Assembly: GCA_027943245.1 (NCBI GenBank)
Contig: JANDJZ010000485.1
Location: 1-36,050, forward strand
Length of the DNA stretch: 36,050 nt
Reading direction: 5' to 3'
Source of the DNA: Acanthamoeba sp. SK_2022b
Taxonomy: Eukaryota > Discosea > Longamoebia > Acanthamoebidae
Shown piece by piece: positions 19,900 to 31,302 of the stretch. Numbering within the stretch: the first letter of the stretch is position 1; each line of letters starts with the position of its first letter. The notes under the pieces are model-generated. The model searched no databases and was not told the origin of the DNA. It saw nothing but the letters and a program-made list of their open reading frames with translations. The position numbers and the translations under genes were made by a program.

Positions 19900-20444
19900 T
19901 GGATCTTGTGTGATTGAACGACTAAGAGGGCAAACAACGAATCACCTCTCCCCTTCGATCCAGTGGCTGCTGCTTCTATTGGCGAGAATCTAACAAAAAA
20001 CGGTGCCACGTCCTTGCGTGCGCTGTGCCAAAGCTCCGTCACTCCGACTCAACCCAAATTTTTGCGATTCGGTCTAGGAGTTGACGAAAGGAGTTTGCCC
20101 TCAGGAGAGCATGACCTTGATCGCCTGGGCACAAGACAGGGCAGACAGGGTGGTCCAAGATCCAAAAGGCCAAAGTATTTGTCAAGATAGCTTACTCCAT
20201 TCCGTGGTGTTTTCCGCGTTTAACCGACCGGCAACCAATGGGCCCGCAGCGGACAGACAGCTTATCACGCCTGCTATACCCGGGCCTGTTGCCGATGGCG
20301 GGGCGAGACATGTGCCCGGCACCGCGCCTGCTGTAGGCCCGGGCCTCCCCAAACGCACTCACCTCCCCCACAGCAATACCTTTACCACCGTCACGCCAGT
20401 AGAGCGGCGGCAGCGAGCGACAAGGAGGAGCGTGTGGAGTCGGC
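19900..20444. promoter_or_regulatory. Divergent promoter region, GT8 and antiporter genes
   Basis: 545 bp between two head-to-head starts. No RNA gene or conserved box I can name. Open frames here are short and lack coding character. Confidence 0.4.
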
Positions 20445-23400
20445 ATGAGCATCTTCGAAGGCGATAACCCACTGGAGGGCTCCGCCATCCTGCTCCTCCT
20501 GCTTCAGCTCATCATAGTGGTGGTGCTGAGCCGCATCCTCACCAAAATCCTTCGCTATGTCAAACGTGTGTTCTCCCTCACTCCCGCATACATATTACTT
20601 TTTTAATAAGTATTGTGTACAAGATCCAAGCTCGTTTTTCTACCTTCAGTATGATTTGAATAATTATTTATTGAATAATTATTTATAATTTCAATTTTAA
20701 TTAAAATTCCCAAATGGAAATTCTAATATGTTTTGTGTCTCGTGTAGAGCCTCCCGTGATAGCAGAAATTGTGGGGGGCATCATACTGGGGCCGTCAGTC
20801 ATGGGCTACGTGCCCGGTTTCACGGACAACATCTTTCCCGAGCACTCGATGGAGGTCTTCTACACGTTCGCCGAGGTGGGCCTGATCTTCTTCATGTTCC
20901 TCATCGGCATGGAGGTAGACCCGCAGCTGTTCAAGCGCAAGCTCGGGCCGTCGCTGATCATCAGCCTCACGGCCATGGGCTTCACCTTCATGCTCAGCCT
21001 CGGCGCGTCAGCCTACATCTACTACAACGTGCCCAGCGGCGCCTCCTATCTCGAGGCCATCCTCTTCACCGGCGTCGCCACCGCCATCACCGCCTTCCCC
21101 GTCCTCGCCCGCATCCTCGCCGACCAGAACCTCATGCAGAGCAAGGTCGGCGTCACCGCCCTGTCCGTCGCCGCCATCGACGACGTCTCGTACGACGTCC
21201 GCCCACGTGTGTCCTCATGTCGTGTGTGTCGCGTGTCCTCGTGTGTGACGTGTGCTGATCCTGGGGTGGGTTGATGACCATCAGGGGCTGGATTGCGTTG
21301 GCGTTGGTGGTGTCGATCGCCAAGTCGTCGGGCAGCCTGACGGCCCTCTACACGCTGCTCGCGCTGTTGGGCTACGTGCTGCTGATGCTCATCGTCGTGC
21401 GGCCCATCACCGCCCTGCTCGTGCGCACGTCGCACCGCAAGAAGATGCAGCACGAGGCCCTGGTCCTGGTGCTCATGCTGCTCTTCGCCTCGGCCTGGAC
21501 CACCGAGGCCATCGGCATCCACGCCATCTTTGGCGGCTTCGTCATGGGCATCGTCGTGCCCCGCGAGAACCAGTTCCACATGAAGGTCACCAAGGCCATC
21601 GAGGTACTCCCACTAGACCCGGCCACTCGCAGCGACACCAAAACAGTGGGCGTGACGTTGGTGGTTGTGTGGTGGGCGTGCGGCAGGACCTGGTGACTAT
21701 CGTGTTCCTGCCGCTGTACTTCACCTACTCGGGGCTGCGCACGAAGCTGGAGGACCTCAACACGCCCGAGTCGGGGGTCATGGTCATCCTCATCCTCGCC
21801 GCCTCCAACATCGGCAAGATCGGCGGCGCCACCTTTGCCGCGCGCCTCGTCGGCCACACCTGCCGGTAACGCCCCCCCCCGTGACTGTCGACACTGTCGA
21901 CATTCGGGACACGCGCAACTTACCAAATTACGATCTGCGTTGTGTGTCGCGCAGGGAGTCGCTCACGGTGGGCGTGCTGCTGAACACCAAGGGACTGGTG
22001 GAGCTGATCGTGCTCAACATCGGCCTCGACGTGGGCATCCTCACCGAGGAGATGTTCGCCTCGTTCATCGTGATGGCCCTCTTCAACACCTTCATCACCA
22101 CCCCGCTCTGCTACCTCCTGTGGACCCGCTGGGCCGTCCGCACCGACCCCAACCTGCGACCCAAGTGCGCCTCTCTTGTCGGCAACTGTCGACAGAAATG
22201 CCACTAACGCGAAGCATGCACGTGTGTGCCCACAAATGTCACAGGGACAAGTTCTCGGTGGTTATGTGCGTGGACGAGCCGGCGTCGGCCCTCGCGATGG
22301 TCGAGGTGGCGGCCGCGGTCATCCACGGACAGAAGAAGCGGAAGAAGCTGCGCCGACGCCCCACGCTCAACGCCCTCCAGCTCATGGAGGTCTCCGACGC
22401 GCCCTCCTCCTATTTCTTTGCGGTAAGACGTCGCATCTTCTCCTTGCACGCAAACGCAAACGCACACGCGCACGCGACTGATGCTGAGATGGTTGGGTGT
22501 GCACAGTTGAGACAGAAGAAGTCGAATGCGCTGGTGCTGTCCAAGAAGCACGCCACGCTGCTGGGACTCAACCTGCGCTCGACCATGCGCGTGTCGGCCC
22601 ACGTCACGCACGACCTCACCCAGATGCTCAACTCCTGGGTACTCCCCCCCCCGCTTCAACATCGTCAACTTGTGGGATTACAAGCGCTGGTTACTCATCC
22701 ACGTGACTTGACCTCTGATCCACCAGCTGTACGAGCTGGTGCTGCTGTGCTGGCATCCGCCCCACGCTGGCGCCGAACTGACTCAGGGCCGGGGCATCCT
22801 GCACCACCTCCTCCAGCACGCGCGAGCCCCCATCGGCGCGCTCGTCTACCCGGTAGCGCCCTCGTCTACCCCCCCCCCCGTTTATTCATTCCTGTCATTC
22901 TTCTTTCGGTCAATCCGATAGCCTCGCCGCTTGCTGCTGATTGGCTGAGAATGGACGATCGCAGGGCAACTTCAATGCGATGAACAGTGTCGACAACGTG
23001 CTGTTCGTGTACCGGTTCGAGCGGTGCGAGCGGGAGGCGTTCCAGCTGGTCCTCTCGCTGCTCAACAACCCGCAGACCAAGGTCACCGTCGTCATGCCCT
23101 CGCGGGAGTCATGGGAGCGCGAGCTCATGCGGCAGTACCACGACAACGAGGATGACGACTACGGCTACGGTGACGACGACGACTACGCCGACGACAAGGA
23201 CGGAGCCTCCGAGATGGACGAGCTGATGGACCTCACCACCAGCGACGACGATGACGACCACCTCGCCCACAAGCGCTCCGCTGTTGTCGACAAAAACGAC
23301 GACGAGGCGGAGGAGGATGCCGCGCAGACCGCGGACGAAGCGACGAGCGAGCACGAGGGAGAGAAGAAGAAGAAGAAGGACAAGAAGGACAAGTGCTGCC

Positions 23401-24692
23401 CGTACAGCGTGGGCGACTTCTTCGACATCCTGTTCCTCTTGGCCCTGCTCCGGCGCGGGCTGGTGGGCCTCGTGCGGTGCCTGCTGCGGCCGTGCCGCGG
23501 AGACCAGCGGCCGCAGCGCAGCTCGCTCGACGATCCGTCGTCCTCCCCGTCGTCATCGGCCGACGAGATAGAAATGACGACCACAAAAGCGACGACGGAC
23601 AAGAAATCAAAGAAGAGGAGCGCGCAGTCTCCTCGCCAGCCACGACGCAGCGAACGAGCGGCCGCCAGGACAATGAGCGACTCGGACACCGACGTCGCGC
23701 CCGCCGCGGCGGGCAGCGGAATGAGCTCCAGCCGGAGCTTGCAGGGAATCAGCCGGTACCACACGCGCACACGCTCACACGCACACGGCACGAGCTCACA
23801 GAGCTTTGGGGGGGGGGGGCATTGCAGAATGGCAGAGCGGTTGGAGGAGGAGGAAGAGCGCAGGCGTGTAGCGAGGGCGGAGCAGAGCAAGAGCGACCAC
23901 GAGGGCATGATGCACCTCCACCACAAGCGGAGGCGAAGGAAGCGAAAGGCCAAGGGCCACCACCATCACCACCTCCCCTGGATCGTCGGAAAGCGGAGGA
24001 CCGAGAAGGTTGTCATCACCTCTCTCTCCCGGCCCACCCACTCCCGTGTTCTGCTGACGTGGCTTTGTTGTCGACAACCTACACCCACAGGAGCTGGAGC
24101 TCGAGGAGGACCCCGAGCGCGCGTGGATGAGCGACATGGACGATGTGCTCGCGCAGCTCAACAAGCACCCCGAGCAGGTCACCATCGTCCAGGTCAACAT
24201 GAACCGCATCCTTGGTAAGGCTCCTGCTGCTGCTGTCTCGCCTCACACTCCACACACACACGGCTCACACTTTGGCATCAAATGTTGGTCGTCGCAGAGG
24301 CCACGCTCAAGGAGGAGAAGAAGAAGCGGGCCAAGCATCAGCGCCAGATGCTCCTGGTGGGCATCGACCGCGAGTGGGACACCTTCGCGCAGGACCAGGC
24401 GCGGTGGAGCGCGTTCGTACATGCGGCGGCGTCGCCGTCGACGTTCGTCCTGTTCCTCCACCCGCGGCTGCACGGCATGGACCCCCCGTCGGCGTCGGCG
24501 GCGGCATCGACTGGTGGCCGCCATTCGCTGCGCGATCGGCTGCTGGGCTGCTGCTGCTGCAGGCCGTCCCGACCCCAGCCATCCACTATCGAAGACGAGC
24601 GAGGCAAGAACAACGAAGACGATGACAACAACGACCGAGAGGACGAAGACAACACCAGCAGCTCCGACCCAGAGGCCAGCCCACAGAAATGA
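20445..24692 (+). CDS. CPA2-type K+/H+ antiporter (CHX/Kha1-like)
   Basis: Eleven exons: 20445-20565, 20748-21189, 21285-21603, 21687-21865, 21955-22164, 22245-22422, 22507-22638, 22727-22852, 22965-24008, 24091-24214, 24298-24692; the total is 3270 nt, 1089 residues, no frame problem. Membrane protein exchanging K+ (or Na+) for H+. Visible: first helix [20 protein letters not shown], then [40 protein letters not shown], the ion-site pair in [14 protein letters not shown], and [16 protein letters not shown]. The C-terminal cytosolic part ([20 protein letters not shown]...KVTVVMP) resembles the CHX regulatory domain. Odd: exon 9 inserts about 260 residues of Asp/Glu-, Lys- and His-rich sequence into that domain, and the tail has C-C-C-C-R-P, a possible palmitoylation site. 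Confidence 0.9.
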
Positions 24693-25692
24693 AAAATCAT
24701 TTGTAAAACAAAAAACCTTTTTATAAATAAAAAAATTCAATATTATACATTGCAGGAGGGGTGGATGAGGTATTCTTCATTTGCCTTGGTGTTGTGCCTG
24801 GATCCCAGGAGCTTGTACGTATAGACTTGAGCTTGTATTGTTTTTGTTGCAGGCACGCAGAACTCCACCATCACGGACAGAAGCTGTTCCACACTGCCCT
24901 GATGCATGCGTAGTGGTGGGAGTTGGGGTTGGGGTGAGCATGCGGGAACGCATCGTCGTCTGTCATACAGGGTAAGCCCAAGGGACGCCCTGCAAGGCAT
25001 ACCTTTGTTGTACAAAATGGCGATCACACCCAAGAAATGATGTCAGAAACTCAAGAAATCAGGCCGTCCGGGGCAGGAAGAGGCTGGTGGCAGAAAAAAG
25101 CTTTGTCTTCTAAGGGACCCCGCTAGTGGAAGTGGCTCCCTCGGCGCACTTGGTTGAGAGGCCGTGCGTTCGAGCCCCACCCCGCTAACCGGCTCCTCCC
25201 GACTCCTTTTTAGGTGTTGCTCCTTTTTTGTACATATGGCCCGCTAAAAATTTGTTTTCTTTGACCTTTTCTTTGGTGCTTCTGGCGTTTCTGCTGGTTT
25301 GCGTCCTCGTTGGAAACGGTTGGTTCCCGCTGCTGCGGGCTTGACCTTGAGATAGTTGAGGGCAACGGGTGAGCAGAGCGGTGTCCTTGTAGGTCCTTGC
25401 GATCGGCGCAGGCTTGCCTCGTGGTCATTGCGAGCTCGACTCGCCGAGCGGGAGTGTGGCAATGAAGTGGCAGAGGGAACGGCTGATGGTAACGAGCGAG
25501 AGAGCGCAGGCGAGCTTTTCATTGGAGGACACGGTCGCCCTCGTCATCCACTGCCCGCAGAAAGTGGCGAAAGTGGCCAAACCACTGAGCTAAGGTCTTG
25601 TCGGCCACATATGAGGCTCAGGATTTGACAGGACCAGGTCAAATAACATTTTGAAGTATGAGCATTTTGCACTTCGGAAGTAAAGCGTACAG
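24693..25692. other. Convergent intergenic region, no gene recognised
   Basis: About 1 kb between the antiporter stop and the 3' end of the next minus-strand gene. AT-rich just after the antiporter stop (poly(A)-signal-like AATAAA is approximated by ATAAATAAAA at 24723). A B-box-like GTTCGAGCC at 25168 does not belong to a complete tRNA. Open frames on both strands lack domain features. Confidence 0.45.
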
Positions 25693-27007
25693 TTACATGT
25701 GATCCTCATCAAGGTCAATGGCTGATGTCGCGGTGCGGAACCGCTCACGCTTCACAAACATGGTCACAAGAACAGCCACTCCAATGGCGACGACTATGAT
25801 GGCAGCGATGGGTAGGATGACTGCGAGTGATACGATCAAGGCAGTGTTGTCACTTGTGCTTCCATCTTTCCCTTCTTCTCCAACTAGGACTCCCAAATCT
25901 GAACACCCAAGACAAAGGAAGATTGAGCTGTAGATCAATACATGATGATATACAAAAAAATATAACAACAAAATGATATATTAAAAAAAAAAAAAAAAAA
26001 AAAAACGAAAGCGGTACCGGGATCGTAGAGCATGTAGGAATCAAAGTGGTTGAACTGCATAACGAGCTGCCCTCGCCCGTCGTCGATTCTGTAAGTGACA
26101 GCACCTGTGGGCTGCACTGCACCATCGATCTCGACCGCCTCGACTAATCGGAGCTGGGTGACGGCCTCGGGACTCAGGGGGTGCTGGCCTAACAGCTTGA
26201 AGGTAGTGAGCCCGGCCTGGGGCGTATCGTTGAAGCGCCGGGACTCGTTGTACTGGGGGCTTATATTCATTCGCACCTCGAGGGCATGATCACTCCTGCC
26301 CTCCCATGGCCAGCCGGTGATGTTGAGTGAGAACTTGGCCAGCGCCGGCGACACGGTGAACGGCAGTAGGCCGCTGCCGACCGTCACCTGCGTGTCCTTG
26401 TCGAACAGGAAGAATTGCATGTCGACCGAGCCCAACAGCGACTGGCCGCCTCCGGCGTCGGTGAAGCCCAGCTCCGCCGAGTACGTGAACGACTGGGTGG
26501 CGTTGTACCGCGTGTCGTTGACCTGGCGCCAGCCACCTTAACCCACGCCGTTGTTTAGTTGGTCGTGCCACAGTAACCCGAAAGTGGGAACGCCAGAGAA
26601 AAGCAACGGTTGCCAGTGTACCGGCAACGAAGGCAGCATGGTAGTAGGACCCATCGGTCTGGCTGAATTCGGACAGCGACTCGAGGCTGAGACTCACCTT
26701 CTCCTGCGGCCGCAGCGACCCGACGGACGCTTCGGAAGGGACAAGTGAGGGTTACAGACCAGCCGCTAAGAGTTTCAAAGGTGGGTACCTCGGGGCGTAA
26801 GGTCGACTGCTGGGGCGCCGTCGACGAATTCCACCTGCACTCCCGAGGTGTCTGAGCATGGCAGGGTTAGACGAGAGGAGAAGGGCAGCGGCGTGCAGAA
26901 GCTTGGGTACTGTTTGCAAGGAGCTGGGTCTGGGCGACGGGAGGTAGCACGGAGGAGAGGCCCACAACCAGGAAAAAGAAGAATCTTAGGTGGCCCACGC
27001 TGTGCAT
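25693..27007 (-). CDS. Secreted/type I membrane protein, unknown function
   Basis: Exons 27007-26789, 26729-26622, 26536-26018, 25898-25693 (TAA). Start M-H-S-V-G-H-L-R-F-F-F-F-L-V-V-G-L is a signal peptide. Next is a Cys-containing stretch (PCKQYPSFCTPLPF...LPCSDTSGV), then a long extracellular domain with beta-rich pattern and N-glycosylation sites (N-D-T, N-A-T, N-I-T, N-E-S), then a helix (TALIVSLAVILPIAAIIVVA) and a short basic/acidic tail, K-R-E-R-F-R-T-A-T. So a single-pass surface protein. The signal-peptide frame and the Cys-rich frame in exon 1 differ by one base: exon 1 is 219 nt and should be 3n+1. No GT-AG intron repairs it; a single-base indel is likely. I recognise no family. 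The last intron has an A/T homopolymer of about 23. Confidence 0.65.
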
Positions 27008-27742
27008 CCTTGTGGCGAATAAGAAAAAGTAATAACCAGCGACCAGCGGCTCGGCAACTGCGTTTCTCCCTTGTTGTGATTGGCCAGCGCAAAGGACCTA
27101 AATGCGGTCTGAGTAGGAATTAAAATTAAACAGATCATTATTTGACTTGAGTGTGGTTTTTAACAACAGCCCTCTTCACAGAGCTATAGATTGGGTCAAG
27201 TCCCGGTGGCGCAATGCCTGATTGGTGACTTATATCTGTTAAAGGGGTGGCTCAAGCAAGTGTGCCGCCACAGCACTTCCAACGTCACCGCCATCACCAA
27301 CACTGCGCACGTCATCACCACCAACACCACTGCATGTCAGCACAACCAACACTGCCAACACCACCACAGCAACCAGCTTCTTCAGCAGGAGAGCCCAGCG
27401 TCGACGGAAACCTGCGCAAGGTGTGGTCAGAGGGTTGCAGGTAGCAACAAGGGAAGGGGAGGTATACCTTCCATAGGCGCCACTACATGACGAACTCAGC
27501 GTCCAGTTCCCTCGGACTTGGAGGCAATTTCTCTCGCCGACGGCCAAGGGCTCCAGGCGCCTGAGGGGCAAGGCGAGAGCCCCCTTGAAACGGCAACAGC
27601 TCAGACGGCCTCCTCAACCTCACCTGGGCTAGTTGGACTCCCTCTGAATTACCGGTTTCATCCTCCCCTGCATGTTTGGCATTTTTCCTGACCGCTTGAC
27701 TTCTTCTGCCCAACAAGGATCGAACTGAAGGAGTCGCAAGAG
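27008..27742. other. Intergenic region, divergent
   Basis: Between the membrane protein start and the small plus-strand gene. A CAC/ACC-rich patch at 27290-27370 gives low-complexity His/Thr frames. No gene recognised. Confidence 0.4.
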
Positions 27743-28036
27743 ATGTCGGGCTACACATTGGAAGTGCAGAAGGGCATCTACGGTGGTGCGCCCCCGCACC
27801 GCGCTTGGCACAGCTCGCAGTCGTGGAGAGTCACCGTCGATCACACGATGACGATCGCAGAGCTGCTCCAGCTCCTTCAACAGACCTGCGACACTTCTGT
27901 ATCCGTTGGCAGGCTGCGCCACGTTAGTGGCAATGGATCTTGGAGCCCCTCGCTTGACAACCCGCTCCAGACCATTCATGAGGCTGGCCTCGTCGAGGTA
28001 ATGATCATCCATTTTACAGGAGGGGAGATTGAGTAA
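27743..28036 (+). CDS. Small protein (97 aa), possible beta-grasp fold
   Basis: Open frame M-S-G-Y-T-L-E-V-Q-K-G-I-Y-G-G to I-I-H-F-T-G-G-E-I-E, stop TAA at 28034-28036. The pattern (strand with W-R-V-T-V-D, helix TIAELLQLLQQTC, S-V-G-R-L-R-H, L-Q-T-I-H-E-A-G-L-V-E-V-M-I-I-H-F) resembles a ubiquitin-like fold, where a helix sits after the first hairpin and the chain ends in a strand. This is inferred from the pattern alone. It could be a whole gene or a 3' exon; the start context AAGAGATGT is unremarkable. No known family assigned. Confidence 0.5.
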   Translation: MSGYTLEVQKGIYGGAPPHRAWHSSQSWRVTVDHTMTIAELLQLLQQTCDTSVSVGRLRHVSGNGSWSPSLDNPLQTIHEAGLVEVMIIHFTGGEIE

Positions 28037-28286
28037 TGTTATTGATCTGCGTGGATCGTGTCCACAGGGTGCTGTGTTGGGCTTCACGGTTCCAGGCATG
28101 ATGGACTAACCAGGCCGGAAACATCACTCTGGCACATGCAGCTTCACGAAAGCTTTGCAAAGAGATTGAGAGGTTTCTTGAAACAACTTGTTGTCGTTCA
28201 GCAGGCAGAACAGCTGGTGCGTCCTCGTTTCAATTGTTTATGAGGAGAGGTGTGTATGAGAAGAGGGATGACGTTCGTAGTCGAGC
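28037..28286. other. Short convergent intergenic region
   Basis: 250 bp between the small protein stop and the p115 stop. Nothing recognised. Confidence 0.4.
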
Positions 28287-29093
28287 TCAGTAGGCGGCGG
28301 GCTGTTCGATTTGGGCGAGGCGCTCCTTGAAGTTGTTGTTCTCAATCTCGAGCTTGGCGAGGGCAATGAGCAGCTCCTCCTGCTCCTCCTCGAGGCTCTC
28401 GTACCTGGTCTTCTCCTCTCGCAGCTCGTTCTGGAGCTGGGCCACCTTGGCCTCGAGCTGTCCTCGCGCCGCCGCATCGGCCGGCGCGCCGCCCGAGCGC
28501 GGTGGCTGCTGCTGCAAGTGCTGGAGCTGCTGCTGGAGCTGCTGCATCTGGAGCTGCTGGGTCTGGATGTGTTGCTGTTGGTGGTGGAGCTGCTGCTGGA
28601 GCCCGCTCAGCTGCTGCTCGAGCTCCTGGTTGCGCTTCATCAGCCCGTTGGCCCACTCCTGCCTCCTCTGCTCCTCGGCCTGGGCCTCGGGTCCAACTGT
28701 GCGGGCGTGCGGGCGCGCGCGCGTGAGTTGCGCGCTCGAGCGAGGCGGAGGGGGGGGGAGCAAGGAAGACGCGTACGCCCGGGGGTGGCGTGTCTGTGGG
28801 CGATCTGCTGCTTGAGGAAATCGATGTCGGCGTCCCTGCTGCGCAGCACGTCCTCGAGCTCGTTGTAGGCCTGCGCCAGACTGTTCAGCTCCTGCACGCG
28901 CCACCCCAACGAGTCAGCGACACGCGCGACGAGGTGTCGGCCTTGCAACGCCACAACAGCCAGCAACCCCCCCCCCCTTGTTTGTTGCAGCATGCATGCG
29001 ACCACTTGCCTGAGCAGCAGTTTGGGCGGCCAACAAATCTTGTCGCTGCGAGTTGACGAGCTGCGTCAGATGGTCGACCTCGCCCGTCTGTGA

Positions 29094-29140
<47 letters not shown>

Positions 29141-29958
29141 ACACATGGACCCGCACACAGCGATCGACCGTTAGCGTGGGCCGTGCGTGAACGGTGGTCG
29201 AGGCACAGATCGGGGTTGAGTGACACGTGCCTTGGACCTGAGGAGGCCTTCGAGTTCGGCGATGCGCGCCTGCGCGTCGGGGCTCATCGACGGCGAATGG
29301 GGGGCGGCGGAGCCGTGGCCGTGGCCGTTGCCGGCGGCCAGCGAGGGCGACCCGGGCGCCGACTGCTGCTGGTGGCGGGCGTAGTGCTGGAGTTCGATGA
29401 TCTGCTTCTTGAGCAGGGCCATCTCCTGGTCCTGGCTGCGGATGAGGTCCTTGTAGGACTGCAGCACGGCCTCGTACTGCTGCTGGCCGCCGCGACCGCT
29501 GCCGCCGTTCGACCCGCCGGCGTCCTGGTGGGCCGCCTTGTTGCCGCGCCCCGAGCCGGGCGCCTTGGACGGCGTCGCGTGCGGGCTGCGAATCTTGCGC
29601 AGGATCCTGTCTGCGCTCGTTGGCGGACACGAGAGCGGCCGCCCAGAGTGAGACCACGAAACGCGAAGAGCGAAGAGCAAAGAAAGAAAAAGCGAAAACG
29701 GAGGAGGGGGGGGGGAAGCGGAGAGCGAACCGTAGGCGTCCTTGAAGAAGAGCGTGAAGTCGTAGTCGTGGAGGATCTTGTCGAGCAGCCGCTCCCTGTT
29801 GCTGATGTCGGCCTCTTCTTCGTAGATGAGCACTGGCTTGTCCTGCTCGGCAAAGAGGAAGGCCTCAGATTTCCTGAAGCCGTCGAGACGGCTCATGAAC
29901 TTGGCCGTGCCAATGTCTCGCGTGATGATCAGATGCAGTGATGACCTGTCAACGCGCG

Positions 29959-30022
<64 letters not shown>

Positions 30023-31239
30023 GAGACGAGGATGCAGACGCGTCGGGGATGAGGCTGGAGAAGGCTCTACGTGTTGATAGCAGACGAGGCGCCCTGGCCC
30101 TCGTCGTAGTCGTCCACCTGGAAGCAGAGGCCAACCAGGAGCGCGCCCAGGCCTTGCACGTGCACGTTGCCGTTCTCCGACATCACCAACTCCACCAGCT
30201 GCGCACACGGCGCGTGCGGCATCGATCGAACGCAGACCAAAGGTCAGTCGCCGAGGAGCGAGGGTCGAGGGAGGGGGGAGGGAGGTGCGCACGAATGGCA
30301 AATTCTTGGGATTCTGGAAGAACGCCTTCACCGCCGGCGAGTAGTCGTGGACCCACATGCAGAGCAGCCTGCCCCCCCCCCGAACTCGTGAGACGCCACC
30401 AAAGCGCAGGAAAATGAAAGCGAAAGAGAGATAATAAAAATATAATATAATAGATAAATAATAGATAAATAATTATACCGCAGCAGGGCGACAAGGACGA
30501 GGGTGTCGCCCTTGGGCGAGGTGTAGACGTCGATGATGGCGTGACCGATCTTGGCCAGGAGGGACACGATGGGCTGGTCGGAACGGGGAATCTCCAGCGG
30601 GATGTCCAGCATCAACTGGTGGAGCGCGCACGACACACGAGCGATGGTGAGGCCCGGCATGCAACCGGTGGCGCCGGGCCGCTCCGCCAACAATGGCCAG
30701 AGCGGCGGCGGGTGGCGCGTGCCTTCTTGCAGGTGGGGCTGTCGGCCACGATGTAGGAGAGCACACAGCCGGCGAACCACCCGCTTAACCCGTCTCCGTT
30801 GCTGGATGGCCAACCAATGATCAAATACAAAAAAAAATACCAATAAATATTAATAAAATTTTTAATGAAAAATGTATTTGAAAAGGAATGAGAAAGGGTG
30901 AAGTGAGACGTACAGGGCACCCTCGACGATGAGTCCGTGAAGGAGGCGACGGCCGATGGAAAACGACTCGACGCTGTCCTCATCGCCATCGGCTATCGGG
31001 CTGGGCCTGTGGGGAGCGTGGGACGAGGTCAGCGCTGCGCGTGTGCGGTGCGCGAGTGCGTGAGGCGACCGACCTGAGGGTGGAGGCCAGGGCGATCTGG
31101 CCCTCCTCGTTCTCGTGGAGGTAGGACTTGAAGGCGTAGAGCGAACCCAACCGCTCCGACACGTCTCGCGAGTTCAACAAAATCACCAGAAGCCTGTGCA
31201 GGGCCTGTCCTCCCACCACCACACGATCACACACACACG

Positions 31240-31302
<63 letters not shown>

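Noticed and set aside
23183..23953. Minus-strand long frames opposite antiporter exon 9
   Set aside because: Antisense shadows of a GC-rich low-complexity exon; Ser/Arg-rich without motifs.
25112..25195. tRNA gene near GTGCGTTCGAGCCCCAC
   Set aside because: The T loop looks right, but the T stem has a mismatch and no matching acceptor, D arm or anticodon arm can be folded; at most a relic.
28311..28868. Plus-strand Leu-rich frame opposite p115
   Set aside because: Antisense of the Gln/Glu coiled-coil codons, which read as Leu; no independent support.
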